Of a stretch of 64,000 nt of DNA, positions 24,208 through 35,081 are shown piece after piece (within the stretch, counting starts at the first letter, position 1; every line of letters starts with the position of its first letter). The stretch is from Leifsonia sp. Leaf264. GTDB taxonomy: Bacteria; Actinomycetota; Actinomycetes; Actinomycetales; Microbacteriaceae. The stretch is taken from the NCBI RefSeq assembly GCF_001422325.1, contig NZ_LMMR01000008.1, forward strand, positions 233,682 through 297,681, in the 5' to 3' direction. A program made the translations under genes and the position numbers. The notes beneath the pieces were generated by a model that saw only the letters and a list, made by a program, of their open reading frames with translations, did no database searches and was not told the origin of the DNA.

Positions 24208-25512
24208 ATGGGCAGGGTGAACCCCGCCGCCCGTCGAGTGCAGCGCATCTACCTGGTGCTGATGCTCGGCAACACCCTCGCCGCCTCGCTGATCTGGGGC
24301 ATCAACACGTTGTTCCTGCTCGATGCCGGCCTCACGAACTTCGAGGCCTTCGCGGCCAACGCCTTCTTCACCGCGGGGATGGTGCTGTTCGAGGTGCCGA
24401 CGGGGGTCGTCGCCGACACCGTGGGGCGCAAGGCGTCCTACCTGCTCGGAACTGTGACCCTGGCCATCACGACGGGGCTGTACTGGATGCTCTGGGTCTG
24501 GCACGCGCCCTTCGTCTGGTGGGCGATCGTGTCGGTGTTCCTCGGACTCGGTTTCACCTTCTTCTCCGGCGCCGTCGACGCCTGGCTGGTCGATGCACTG
24601 GCCTCTGTGGGGTTCACGGGCTCGCTCGAGGGCGTCTTCGGCCGGGGGCTCATCGTCACCGGCATCGCCATGTTCACGGGGTCGGTGCTGGGCGGATTCG
24701 TCGCGCAGCTGACGAACCTCGGAGTGCCGTTCGTGCTGAGGGCCGTCGTGCTGGTCGTCATGTTCGTCATAGCGGCACTGGTCATGAAAGACCTCGGATT
24801 CACGCCCGACCGCTCCGAGGGTCCGATCCGGGCCACGCGCACCGTGCTGCGGGCATCGATCCAGTACGGCCTCAAGAAGCGGTCGGTGCGCTTCATGATC
24901 CTGGCGGCCCCGTTCGCGTCCGGCGTCGGCATCTACGCGTTCTACGCCATGCAGCCGTACCTGCTCGAGCTCTACGGTGACCCGACCGCGTACGGTGTCG
25001 CTGGCCTCGCGGCCGCGATCCTCTCGCTCGCCCAGGTGGCCGGCGGGGTGCTCGCCCCTCGGGTGCGCGGCATGTTCCACAAGCGCACCACCGTCGTGAT
25101 CTCGGCATCCGTGGCCAGCGTCCTGCTCCTCATCGCCCTGGGGCTGAACTCGATCTTCTGGCTCGCTCTCGTGCTGCTCGTGCTCTGGGGCTTCGTCTTC
25201 GCCGTCGTCGGCCCCGTTCGCCAGGCGTACCTCAACGGGATGATCCCGTCGAAGCAGCGCGCGACGGTGCTCTCCTTCGACTCCCTGTTCGGCAGCGCCG
25301 GCGGCGTCGTCATCCAGCCGGCCCTCGGTCGTGCCGCCGACCTCTGGGGCTACGGCACGTCTCTGGTCATCGGCGGGGTCATCGAGCTGATCGCCCTGCC
25401 GTTCCTGTTCGCGAGCCGGGCGCAGCACGATCCGTCCGACACCGCCGTCTCACTGGCGGATGCCGATACCGGACCTGCATCGGATGCCGACCCCGCGGTC
25501 TCGCAGTCGTGA
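24208..25512 (+). CDS. MFS transporter
   Basis: A 434-residue major facilitator with 12 predicted helices. The helix 2-3 loop reads G-V-V-A-D-T-V-G-R-K, the family A-like motif. The C-terminal 30 residues are a polar tail rich in Asp, Ala and Ser. Closest in style to the TetV/drug-resistance carriers that are encoded next to sugar acetyltransferases. The ATG at 24208 has GAGGA only two bases before it; a GTG at 24217 is an alternative start. Its stop overlaps the next gene's GTG (GTGA), suggesting transporter and acetyltransferase are co-expressed. Confidence 0.85.
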   Translation: MGRVNPAARRVQRIYLVLMLGNTLAASLIWGINTLFLLDAGLTNFEAFAANAFFTAGMVLFEVPTGVVADTVGRKASYLLGTVTLAITTGLYWMLWVWHAPFVWWAIVSVFLGLGFTFFSGAVDAWLVDALASVGFTGSLEGVFGRGLIVTGIAMFTGSVLGGFVAQLTNLGVPFVLRAVVLVVMFVIAALVMKDLGFTPDRSEGPIRATRTVLRASIQYGLKKRSVRFMILAAPFASGVGIYAFYAMQPYLLELYGDPTAYGVAGLAAAILSLAQVAGGVLAPRVRGMFHKRTTVVISASVASVLLLIALGLNSIFWLALVLLVLWGFVFAVVGPVRQAYLNGMIPSKQRATVLSFDSLFGSAGGVVIQPALGRAADLWGYGTSLVIGGVIELIALPFLFASRAQHDPSDTAVSLADADTGPASDADPAVSQS

Positions 25513-26150
25513 CCGACGAGGCGCAGCACGGCCGGATGCCCGATGGACCCTCCGCCGACCTCCAACGGGAGGTTCTCGAACGGATGCGTGCAGGCCTGAT
25601 CTACTCGGAGTCGGAGGCCGCGTTCCTGAACCCGCTCCGCAGGGCCGACCTCGTCTTCGACTACAACCGCACGCCACCGAGCCGGGCCGGGCGTCGTCGC
25701 GAACTCCTCGAATCGATCCTGGGCTCGGTCGGAGAGCGCACCATCCTGCTCCCGCCGTTCCATGCCGGCTTCGGAAGCAACGTCCACATCGGCGATGACT
25801 TCTTCGGCAACGTGAACATCACCTTCGTCGATGACGTGGAGATCCGCATCGGCGACGGCGTGATGATCGCGCCGAGCGTGACTCTGACCACCACGGGACA
25901 CCCGGTCCATCCTTCCCGCCGCGTCGATTTCGCCCGCTTCTCGGAGCCGATCGTGCTCGAGGACAGGGTGTGGATCGGCAGCAACGCCGTCGTCCTCCCC
26001 GGGGTGCGCGTCGGCTACGGATCGGTGATCGGGGCTGGCGCCGTCGTCACCCGCGACGTGCCGGCGATGTCCGTCGCCGTCGGCACGCCGGCTCGCGTCG
26101 TGCGCGAGATCACCGACGCCGATCTCGCGACGCGGACCTCCGCGCACTGA
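25509..26150 (+). CDS. Sugar O-acetyltransferase (maltose/galactoside acetyltransferase type)
   Basis: A 213-residue left-handed beta-helix enzyme of the LacA/Maa/NodL group, which moves acetyl from acetyl-CoA to a sugar hydroxyl. A helical Mac domain (about 20-60) is followed by hexapeptide repeats (about 75-190). The catalytic His is in T-T-T-G-H-P-V-H-P (about residue 127), and the F-G-S-N-V-H-I-G-D turn and R-V-W-I-G-S-N-A-V-V-L-P-G-V stretch are family-typical. It starts with GTG in a GTGA overlap on the MFS stop, so it may detoxify sugars exported by that carrier. Confidence 0.9.
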   Translation: MTDEAQHGRMPDGPSADLQREVLERMRAGLIYSESEAAFLNPLRRADLVFDYNRTPPSRAGRRRELLESILGSVGERTILLPPFHAGFGSNVHIGDDFFGNVNITFVDDVEIRIGDGVMIAPSVTLTTTGHPVHPSRRVDFARFSEPIVLEDRVWIGSNAVVLPGVRVGYGSVIGAGAVVTRDVPAMSVAVGTPARVVREITDADLATRTSAH

Positions 26151-26260
26151 TTCCCTCGGGGCGAACAGGTCACGAAGACGACACGCCCCTTGTGAGGAAT
26201 CCTCAACGGCGTCACCATGGGCAGGTACGGTCCTCCTCCCTACGACTGCGAGGTACTCCC

Positions 26261-28411
26261 GTGAAACAGCGCGCTCTCCCCCTTGTCGCCCTCCTCGCCG
26301 GAGCAGTGCTGGCGATCACGCCGGCTCTGGCGGCCTCGGCGGCCCCGGCATCCGCGCCGGCGGCCTCGAAACCGAGCCCCGGTGCGCCCGGCATCGGCGA
26401 CCCGTACTTCCCGCTCTCGGGCAACGGCGGCTACGACGTGAAGCACTACGGCCTCAACATCGACTACGTGCCGGCGACGGATGTGCTCACAGGGCACGCG
26501 ATCATCACGGCGAAGGCGACCCAGAACCTGAGCCGCTTCGATCTCGATCTGCACGGCCTGACAGTGAAGTCGATCACGGTGAACGGCCGTAAGGCGACCT
26601 GGAAGCGCACGGGGGACGAACTCGTCGTCACGCCGGCAGCGGCACTGCGGTCAGGGCTGCCGTTTTTCACGACGGTCTCCTACACCGGGGTGCCGGAGAT
26701 CTACGAGGATTCCGTCCTCGGAGATGCCGGCTTCTACAACACCGACGACGGGACGCTCGTGGCCGGACAGCCCTTCGTGGCCGCCAGCTGGTTCCCGTCC
26801 AACGACCATCCGGCCGACAAGGCGCTCTACTCGGTGCGCATCACGGTTCCGAAGGGCGTCGAGGCGCTCTCGAACGGGAAGCTGCTGCGCCACGGACGCA
26901 TCGGCAGCAAGGACGAGTGGATCTGGAACGTCGACGAGCCCATGGCGAGCTACCTCGCCACGGCGACCATCGGCCAGTTCGACATCGACGAGCGCGATGC
27001 AGACGGCATCCACTACCTCGACGCCGTCGACCCCGATCTCTTCACGCCCACGATCACTCCTCGGACCGGCGCCTCCTTCGCGTATTCGCAGAAGGCCGAC
27101 GACGGGTACAAGCGGCTGAGCCGCAGCTTCGACGTTCCGGCCACGGGCGGGTCGCTGACCTTCTGGATGGATCGCGCCGTCGAGGACGGCTGGGACTTCA
27201 CCTTCGTCGAGGCGGCACCCGCCGGCAGCGACGACTGGACCACCCTGCCCGAGGAGAGCGGCATCACGACGACGGATGCCGGCAACTCGGGCTGTGCCGA
27301 CCTGTTGGCGCAGCATCCGTTCCTCGGCCACTACCTCGGCGACGACGGCAGCGGCGACGCCTGCCTGCCGACCGGGTCGACCGGAACCTGGTCGGCGGCG
27401 ACGGGGTCGGGAAACGGCTGGGAGCCGTGGACCATCGACCTCTCGGCCTACGCGGGCCAGACGATCGATCTCGCCATCGCCTCGGTCAGCGACTACGCCG
27501 TCCAACTCGACGGCGTCGCGATCGATGACGTCACCGGACCAGGCGGACAGGGGTCGACCTCGTTCGAGGCCGATGCCGACCCGCTCGACGGCTGGACGGT
27601 TCCCGGTGCACCGGCAGGCAGCCCGGGCAATACGAACGACTGGATCGCGACGAGCGACGGCCCGCCGCCGATCGGCGCGCAGGTGACGTCCAGCCTGGGT
27701 CGCGAGCCCGAGATCATCTCCTTCCTGCAGCAGCAGTTCGGGCCGTATCCCTTCGACGAGGCCGGTGGGATCGTCGATGACTTCAGCGGCCTGGGCTTCG
27801 CCCTCGAGAACCAGACCAGGCCGATCTACGACAAGGCGTTCTTCACGGGTACGCCGGAGCAGGGTGACGGGGTTGTCGTGCACGAGCTCGCTCACCAGTG
27901 GTTCGGCGACGACGTGGCCCTGAAACGCTGGAGCGACATCTGGCTGAACGAGGGTTTCGCCACCTACGCCGAGTGGCTGTGGGCTGAGCATGAGGGCTAC
28001 GCCGATCCGCAGGCGTACTTCGACGACCTCTACTCGGCGCCCGCCGATGACCCGTTCTGGCAACTCACCATCGGCGACCCGGGAGCTGATGACATCTTCG
28101 ACGGAGCCGTCTACGACCGCGGAGCAATGACCCTGCAGGCGCTGAGGCTGACCGTCGGCGACGAGGCATTCTTCGACATCGTGCAGACCTGGGCGCACAA
28201 GAAGTCCGGAGGCAACGGCACGACGACGCAGTTCATCGCGCTCGCCGAGTCGATCTCGGGAGCCGACCTGGGCGACCTCTTCGACGACTGGTTGTTCACG
28301 GGGGAGAAGCCGGTGGCGCCGGATGACGCATCCGCGGCTCGGACCTTCGGCTCACCGAGCGCGCCGACGAAGCTGCTCGAGCCGGCGCATCCGGAGCAGC
28401 GCCGGGGATGA
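26261..28411 (+). CDS. Secreted M1 family zinc metallopeptidase with inserted domain
   Basis: A 716-residue exported aminopeptidase-like protein. The GTG at 26261 (GAGG eight bases upstream) begins a signal peptide of about 28 residues cut near A-A-S-A. An M1 N-terminal beta domain follows (about 45-265). The zinc site is H541-E-L-A-H545 with the third ligand E564 in N-E-G-F-A, exactly the HExxH-x18-E pattern. Unusually, about 190 residues (about 270-455) with a jelly-roll look, resembling the immune-inhibitor-A/M6 accessory domain, sit between the two parts. An alternative is that this is a divergent form of the family linker. Stand-alone gene. Confidence 0.88.
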   Translation: MKQRALPLVALLAGAVLAITPALAASAAPASAPAASKPSPGAPGIGDPYFPLSGNGGYDVKHYGLNIDYVPATDVLTGHAIITAKATQNLSRFDLDLHGLTVKSITVNGRKATWKRTGDELVVTPAAALRSGLPFFTTVSYTGVPEIYEDSVLGDAGFYNTDDGTLVAGQPFVAASWFPSNDHPADKALYSVRITVPKGVEALSNGKLLRHGRIGSKDEWIWNVDEPMASYLATATIGQFDIDERDADGIHYLDAVDPDLFTPTITPRTGASFAYSQKADDGYKRLSRSFDVPATGGSLTFWMDRAVEDGWDFTFVEAAPAGSDDWTTLPEESGITTTDAGNSGCADLLAQHPFLGHYLGDDGSGDACLPTGSTGTWSAATGSGNGWEPWTIDLSAYAGQTIDLAIASVSDYAVQLDGVAIDDVTGPGGQGSTSFEADADPLDGWTVPGAPAGSPGNTNDWIATSDGPPPIGAQVTSSLGREPEIISFLQQQFGPYPFDEAGGIVDDFSGLGFALENQTRPIYDKAFFTGTPEQGDGVVVHELAHQWFGDDVALKRWSDIWLNEGFATYAEWLWAEHEGYADPQAYFDDLYSAPADDPFWQLTIGDPGADDIFDGAVYDRGAMTLQALRLTVGDEAFFDIVQTWAHKKSGGNGTTTQFIALAESISGADLGDLFDDWLFTGEKPVAPDDASAARTFGSPSAPTKLLEPAHPEQRRG

Positions 28412-28430
28412 CGTCGGTGTCGGGGGCGGA

Positions 28431-29030
28431 ATGACGGCGTCTCGGATCGTCGGGACGGCGTTGGCGGTCGCGCTGCTCTCGACGGCGCTCGCCGGATGCT
28501 CGGGGAGTCCGTCGTCACCGTCGGCATCCACGGGCACCGCGGTCGCGACAACGACGGCCATTCCGACACCGACGCAGACACCGACACCGACTCCGACTCC
28601 GCCGGGTGGAGCCGCCGCGGCCTGCCAGGACGAGCAGCTCACCGGCACGTACACGGCGAGACCGCAGGATTCCGGCGCCGGCCAGTTCTACGGCGACCTG
28701 ACCTTCACGAACGTGTCGGCGGCGGCCTGTTCCTTCGACGGCTTCCCCGGGCTGGTCGCCCAGGACGCCGACGGGGTCCAACTCGGGGCGGCCGCGGACG
28801 GCGAAGGACCGGAGTCGGCCGTGACGATCGAGCCGAAGGGGGTCGCGGTGGCCCGCCTGCACGGTACGCAACCTGGGGCCTTTAGCTGCACCGAGGCGCA
28901 GTCGACCACTCTGCTCGCGCGCTTCACCGCGGACGGGGCCGGTCCGGGAGTCCCCGTCCCGGCCGCCATCCCGGTCTGCGCGGATGACACGAGAACCCTG
29001 TCGGTGGGTTCGCTCGTCCTGGCGGGTTGA
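28431..29030 (+). CDS. DUF4232-domain lipoprotein
   Basis: A 199-residue lipoprotein. The signal peptide ends in the lipobox L-A-G-C (Cys at about residue 23), so it is anchored in the membrane and exposed outside. A low-complexity stretch of Thr-Pro repeats (about 45-60) precedes a DUF4232 domain (about 65-195) with two or three conserved Cys. Members are common in actinobacteria and have no known function. I chose ATG 28431, since the signal peptide starts there. Stop lies four bases from the convergent DUF6421 gene stop. Confidence 0.82.
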   Translation: MTASRIVGTALAVALLSTALAGCSGSPSSPSASTGTAVATTTAIPTPTQTPTPTPTPPGGAAAACQDEQLTGTYTARPQDSGAGQFYGDLTFTNVSAAACSFDGFPGLVAQDADGVQLGAAADGEGPESAVTIEPKGVAVARLHGTQPGAFSCTEAQSTTLLARFTADGAGPGVPVPAAIPVCADDTRTLSVGSLVLAG

Positions 29031-29033
29031 GGA

Positions 29034-30476
29034 CTAGGCCGTGGCGCCGGTGATCCCCACGGTCGACTCGATGACGACCTTCATCTTCTTGTCGAGGGCC
29101 TCGAAGAACATCGACAGCGGGAACTCGTCGTCCAGCACGAGGTCCGTGTAGCCCTTCGGCGCTCCGGCGAGAACGTCGATCGGCAGCCCGCGCGCCCAGT
29201 TCGATGCCGGGTTCGGCGTCAGCACGCCGGCGACGAGGTCGTAGGCGGCCAGCCAGTGTGCGGTCTTCGGGCGGTCGATCGACTTCCAGTACAGCTCGTC
29301 GATCGCATCGCCCAGCGCGACCACCGCATCCGGGACGGCGTCCCAGTCGAAGGTGAGCTGGGTGTCGGTCCAGTGCAGCACGTGGTGCTGGTGCAGCCAC
29401 GCGAACAGCAGCTGGCCGCCGAGCCCGTCGTAGTTGCGCACTCGGGAACCCGTGATCGAGAAGCGGAAGATGCGATCGAAGATCACCGCGTACTGCACCA
29501 GCGTCGAGTGGTGCAGCGTCTCGGCGTCGAGCTCTCCGAGGGACTCGCCCTGGGCGACCCGCGCCCGCAGCGCCCGGGTGATCTTCACGGACTCGCGGAA
29601 TGCCGTGAGGTCGCAGCGCAGTTCCTCGAGCGAGTAAAGGAAGAACGGCATCCGCTGCTTGATCATGAACGGATCGAACGGCAGGTCGCCGCGCATGTGC
29701 GTGCGGTCGTGGATGAGGTCCCACATCACGAAGGTCTCCTCGGTGAGCTGCTGGTCGTCCAGCATCGCCGCGGCGTCATCCGGCAGCTCGAGCTTCGTGA
29801 TGCCCGCAGCCTCGCGCACCACGCGGCGGTAGCGGGCGGCCTCGCGGTCTTGGAAGATCGCGCCCCACGTGAAGGTCGGGATGGCGCGCATCGCGACGGT
29901 CTCGGGGAACAGCACGGCCGAATTGGTGTCATATCCGGCCGTGAAGTCCACGAAACGGATCGGCACGAACAGCTTGTTGGCGTAGTCGCCGGCCTCGAGC
30001 GCGGCGATGAACTCGGGCCAGATGACCTCGACGAGCACGGCCTCCACGAAGCGGTTCGTCGATCCGTTCTGCGTGTACATCGGGAACACCACGAGGTGAC
30101 GCAGTCCGTCGATGCGGTGCTGCTGCGGCTGGAACGCCAGCAGCGAGTCGTAGAAGTCGGGCACGCCGAAGCCGTCCCGTGCCCAGCGGTCGAAGTCGAC
30201 CACGACGGCGTCGAGGTAGGCGGCGTCGTGCGGGAACAGCGGGGCGAGTTCGGTGATGGCGTCGGTGAGCACCGAGACCAGGCCGTGCGCGTGCGCGTGG
30301 TTCTCGGCATCCGGAACCGAGCCGTCCTTCGTCTGCAGCGTCTGAAGGGTGCCGGCCGCGTCCTTGAGACGGAGCCAGGCCGGATGGGCCTCGACCTCGG
30401 CGGCGAGGGGACGGGCGTCCTCGAGGACCTCGGGCTCTCCGATGACGGCCTGCGTTGACAGCGTGGCGTTGGACAT
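29034..30476 (-). CDS. DUF6421 family protein
   Basis: A 480-residue soluble protein without signal peptide or membrane segment, apparently of the DUF6421 family found in actinobacteria. Noticeable blocks are H-D-R-T-H-M-R-G-D-L-P-F-D-P-F-M-I-K-Q-R-M-P (about 270-290) and W-L-H-Q-H-H-V-L-H-W-T-D (about 385-396), whose His and Asp residues might bind a metal. No enzyme class can be assigned. Start is firm: GGAGG six bases before the ATG. It is divergent from the 30751 gene; the 274-base gap between them (30477-30750) holds promoters only, including TTCACA 17 bases before TCATAG (30663-30691). Confidence 0.7.
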   Translation of the reverse strand: MSNATLSTQAVIGEPEVLEDARPLAAEVEAHPAWLRLKDAAGTLQTLQTKDGSVPDAENHAHAHGLVSVLTDAITELAPLFPHDAAYLDAVVVDFDRWARDGFGVPDFYDSLLAFQPQQHRIDGLRHLVVFPMYTQNGSTNRFVEAVLVEVIWPEFIAALEAGDYANKLFVPIRFVDFTAGYDTNSAVLFPETVAMRAIPTFTWGAIFQDREAARYRRVVREAAGITKLELPDDAAAMLDDQQLTEETFVMWDLIHDRTHMRGDLPFDPFMIKQRMPFFLYSLEELRCDLTAFRESVKITRALRARVAQGESLGELDAETLHHSTLVQYAVIFDRIFRFSITGSRVRNYDGLGGQLLFAWLHQHHVLHWTDTQLTFDWDAVPDAVVALGDAIDELYWKSIDRPKTAHWLAAYDLVAGVLTPNPASNWARGLPIDVLAGAPKGYTDLVLDDEFPLSMFFEALDKKMKVVIESTVGITGATA

Positions 30477-30750
30477 TGTGAACCTCCGATCCTTCAGGCG
30501 CGCGAGGAAACCCCCGCTTCATCAAGGCTAGACGGGCTCACCGGGCGTTTTCTTGAGGGCCGACGCGGCTTTGCTGCGTGGCCAGCCAGTGGTGAGCGGG
30601 TTCCCGCTGCCTCGCGCAACGGATGTCCGAGAGCACGTCACGAGCGGTCACAGCCGGGCCCCTTCACAGCTTGCTCATAGGCTGGTCATAGCGTGCGTCC
30701 CTAACGTGGCGCGCATCCACACCCCTTCGAAGAAGTCAGAGGTTCGTTCC

Positions 30751-31218
30751 GTGTCAACTCCCCGCTCCAGCAGCATCTCGCCCGCCAAGCTCGCCCTGCC
30801 GATCATCACCCTCGTGCTTGCGCTCGTGGCCGCCGTGGTGGGTTACGTGCAGACGACGACAGGCCTCGCCGCCCTCAGCAAGGCACTCGAGAGCCAGACC
30901 GCCACGGCCACGGACGTCTACGGCGGCCAGTCCGCGATCAGCGTCTCCTCCGCCGTGCTGTCGGCCGGCATCATCGGCGTCGTCATCTCGCTCGCCGCGA
31001 TCGGCATCCTCATCGGCCTGAACGGATTCCGCCGCGACGCCGTCGTGGCCGAGATCGACGTCTTCGAGGACGACTTCCTCGATGACGACATCGACGGCGT
31101 CGACGAGCTCGAGACCGCCACCGCTGCGCCGGTCGCTGCCCCCGTTGCTGCCGAGCCGGTCGTCGTGAGCGAGCCCGCTGCACCGGCCGCCGACCCCGAG
31201 GCACCCGCAGCGCGCTAG
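30751..31218 (+). CDS. Hypothetical protein with two membrane helices and acidic tail
   Basis: A 155-residue protein. Two hydrophobic helices (about 12-35 and 65-92) flank a short outside loop, and the C-terminal third is highly acidic (D-D-F-L-D-D-D-I-D-G-V-D-E) then Ala/Pro/Val-rich. The frame is open far upstream, but the GTG at 30751 has AGAGG eight bases before it and begins just before the first helix. No family recognised. Its stop lies 14 bases before a very long hairpin that also contains the start of the next gene. Confidence 0.6.
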   Translation: MSTPRSSSISPAKLALPIITLVLALVAAVVGYVQTTTGLAALSKALESQTATATDVYGGQSAISVSSAVLSAGIIGVVISLAAIGILIGLNGFRRDAVVAEIDVFEDDFLDDDIDGVDELETATAAPVAAPVAAEPVVVSEPAAPAADPEAPAAR

Positions 31219-31232
31219 TCGCACACCTCTCC

Positions 31233-31315
31233 GACGGCCGCGGACTGCGGTGCGTCATCCGTCAGCGGTAGAGTCCGCTTCCATGACGGATGCAGCACCG
31301 CAGTCCGCGGCCGTC
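31233..31315. repeat. 83-base near-perfect hairpin spanning the start of the AlkD-like gene
   Basis: Bases 31233-31253 and 31295-31315 are perfect 21-base complements. After a two-base mismatch, 31256-31264 pairs with 31284-31292 (nine more pairs). The 19-base loop itself contains GCGG...CCGC. The ATG at 31283 lies at the base of the loop, so folding would bury the start codon and the first ten codons. The upstream gene ends 15 bases earlier, so it can double as a terminator. Confidence 0.85.
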
Positions 31316-32041
31316 GTCGTGCAGGCGCTCGCCGAGCTCGCCGACCCCGAGCGCGCAGCGAGCAGTCAGGGCTTCTTCAAGACCGCGCCGGGCCAGTACG
31401 GCGCGGGTGACGTGTTCATCGGCATCACCGTTCCGGCGCAACGTCGCGTGGCGAGACTGTTCCCCGCACTGCCGGTCACCGAGCTGGATGCGCTGCTCGA
31501 CTCGGAGGTGCACGAGCACAGGCTCAGCGGACTGATCATCGCCTGCAACAGTCTCGAGCGCGCCTCGCGGCCCGCTGCTCGCGACGAGGAGCGCCGTGCG
31601 GCCATCGCCGACTGGTACCTCGCAGCCGTGCGCCGCGGCCGGGTGAACAACTGGGACCTGGTCGACGCCTCGGCCGGAGTCATCCTCGGCGGCTGGCTGT
31701 TCGACCGCCCGCGCGACGTGCTGTTCGAGCTCGCCGCCAGCCCGGACCTCTGGGAACGCCGGGTGGCGATCATCGCGACGCAGGGCTTCATCAACCGCGG
31801 CGATGCCTCGACGACTCTCGACCTGGCGCCCCTACTGCTCGGCGACACCGAGGACCTCATGCACAAGGCCGTCGGCTGGATGCTGCGCGAGGTCGGCAAG
31901 CGCGTCGACCGCGAGTTGCTGATCGGCTTCCTCGACGAGTACGCCGGACGGATGCCGCGCACGGCGCTCTCCTACGCGACCGAGCACCTCTCGCCGGAGC
32001 TGCGAGCGCAGTACCGGGCGGTGCCGCGGGAGCTCCGCTGA
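31283..32041 (+). CDS. DNA alkylation repair protein (AlkD-like)
   Basis: A 252-residue protein built of HEAT-like helical repeats, matching the AlkD/DNA alkylation repair enzyme family, which removes alkylated bases such as 3-methyladenine or 7-methylguanine without flipping them. Typical blocks are F-F-K-T-A-P-G-Q-Y-G-x-G-D-x-F-I-G-I (about 30-47), N-N-W-D-L-V-D (about 123-129) and K-A-V-G-W-M-L-R-E-V-G-K. The start codon lies within a long hairpin and has no clear Shine-Dalgarno, so translation may depend on unfolding or a leaderless start. The preceding 60 bases are the hairpin arms. Confidence 0.88.
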   Translation: MTDAAPQSAAVVVQALAELADPERAASSQGFFKTAPGQYGAGDVFIGITVPAQRRVARLFPALPVTELDALLDSEVHEHRLSGLIIACNSLERASRPAARDEERRAAIADWYLAAVRRGRVNNWDLVDASAGVILGGWLFDRPRDVLFELAASPDLWERRVAIIATQGFINRGDASTTLDLAPLLLGDTEDLMHKAVGWMLREVGKRVDRELLIGFLDEYAGRMPRTALSYATEHLSPELRAQYRAVPRELR

Positions 32042-32103
32042 TCGAGGACCGGGTGACACGCTGCTGGCGGTCGCTTCGCTCGGCCCTCAGAGACCGGAGG
32101 CGG

Positions 32104-34094
<1,991 letters not shown>

Positions 34095-34098
<4 letters not shown>

Positions 34099-35000
34099 GC
34101 CCACTTGCGCACCGCCCACTTCTCGAAGAGGCCGACGAGCGCATCCGTCAGCTTGCCCAGCAGGGCCAGCAGGATGATCGCCAGGAAGATGCGGTCGATG
34201 CGGCCGTTCTGGCCGGAGTCGTTCAGCAGGAATCCGAGACCCATCGACGAGGCGATGAGCTCGGCAGCCACCAGGAACAACCACGACTGGGCGAGCGCGA
34301 GGCGGAGGCCCGAGATGACCGAGGGCACGACGGCGGGGAGCTGCACCGACGTGAACAGACGAACACCGCTGAGGCCGAACGCTCGCCCGGCCTCGATGAG
34401 GTGACGGTCGACATGCCGCAGGGACGACGCCACGATCGTGTAGACGGGGAAGAACGCACCGATCGAGATGAGGATGATCTTCGATTCCTCGCCGATCTTG
34501 AACCACAGGATGAGCAGCGGGATCCAGGCGAGGGACGGCACGGCGCGGATGGCGCCGAGCGTGGGAGCGAGGAGGATGTCGGCCAGGCGCGACAGTCCGA
34601 CGACGGCTCCGATCAGGAGGCCGAGTGCGCCGCCGATGGCGAAGCCGATCAGCACGCGCTGGGTCGAGATGGCGACGTAGAGGCCGAGCTGGCCGCGCTG
34701 CGCGAGGTCGACGGCGGCGAGCCAGACCATCTCGGGCGACGGCAGCTGGGAGATGGGAACGAGGCCGGTGGTCGAGGCGACCTGCCAGACGGCGAGGATG
34801 AGCAGCGGCAGGAGTGCGCCGCCGACGATGACGAACCAACGCCGGCTGGTGAGGCGCTTGCGCCCGTTCTCGCGCGGGGCAGTGCCGCCCGGAGGCCGCT
34901 GGCTCCCGGCATCCGGAGCAGCAGGGTGCTCGACGATGGAGCTGCCGAAGACTCCGGCGACCACCTGCGTGCGCGCGTCGGGTTCGGTCTGATAGCTCAT
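34095..35000 (-). CDS. ssuC: ABC permease, sulfonate/taurine/nitrate type
   Basis: A 301-residue inner-membrane permease of the SsuC/TauC/NrtB group. After a long cytoplasmic N-terminus (about 60 residues) there are six helices. The EAA loop that docks the ATPase is visible as E-A-G-R-A-F-G-L-S (about 195), then A-V-V-P-S-V-I-S-G-L-R. A good Shine-Dalgarno (GAGGAGAG) precedes the ATG. It follows the binding protein after 81 bases and overlaps acs by four. Substrate is inferred from family only. Confidence 0.85.
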
Positions 35001-35081
35001 CGGTCTCTCCTCTCTCGGGTGCGGGATTCGTGCTTGCGGTCGTGCGGGGCGCCGGTGCAGCGCCCCGCACGACTGGGGGTG

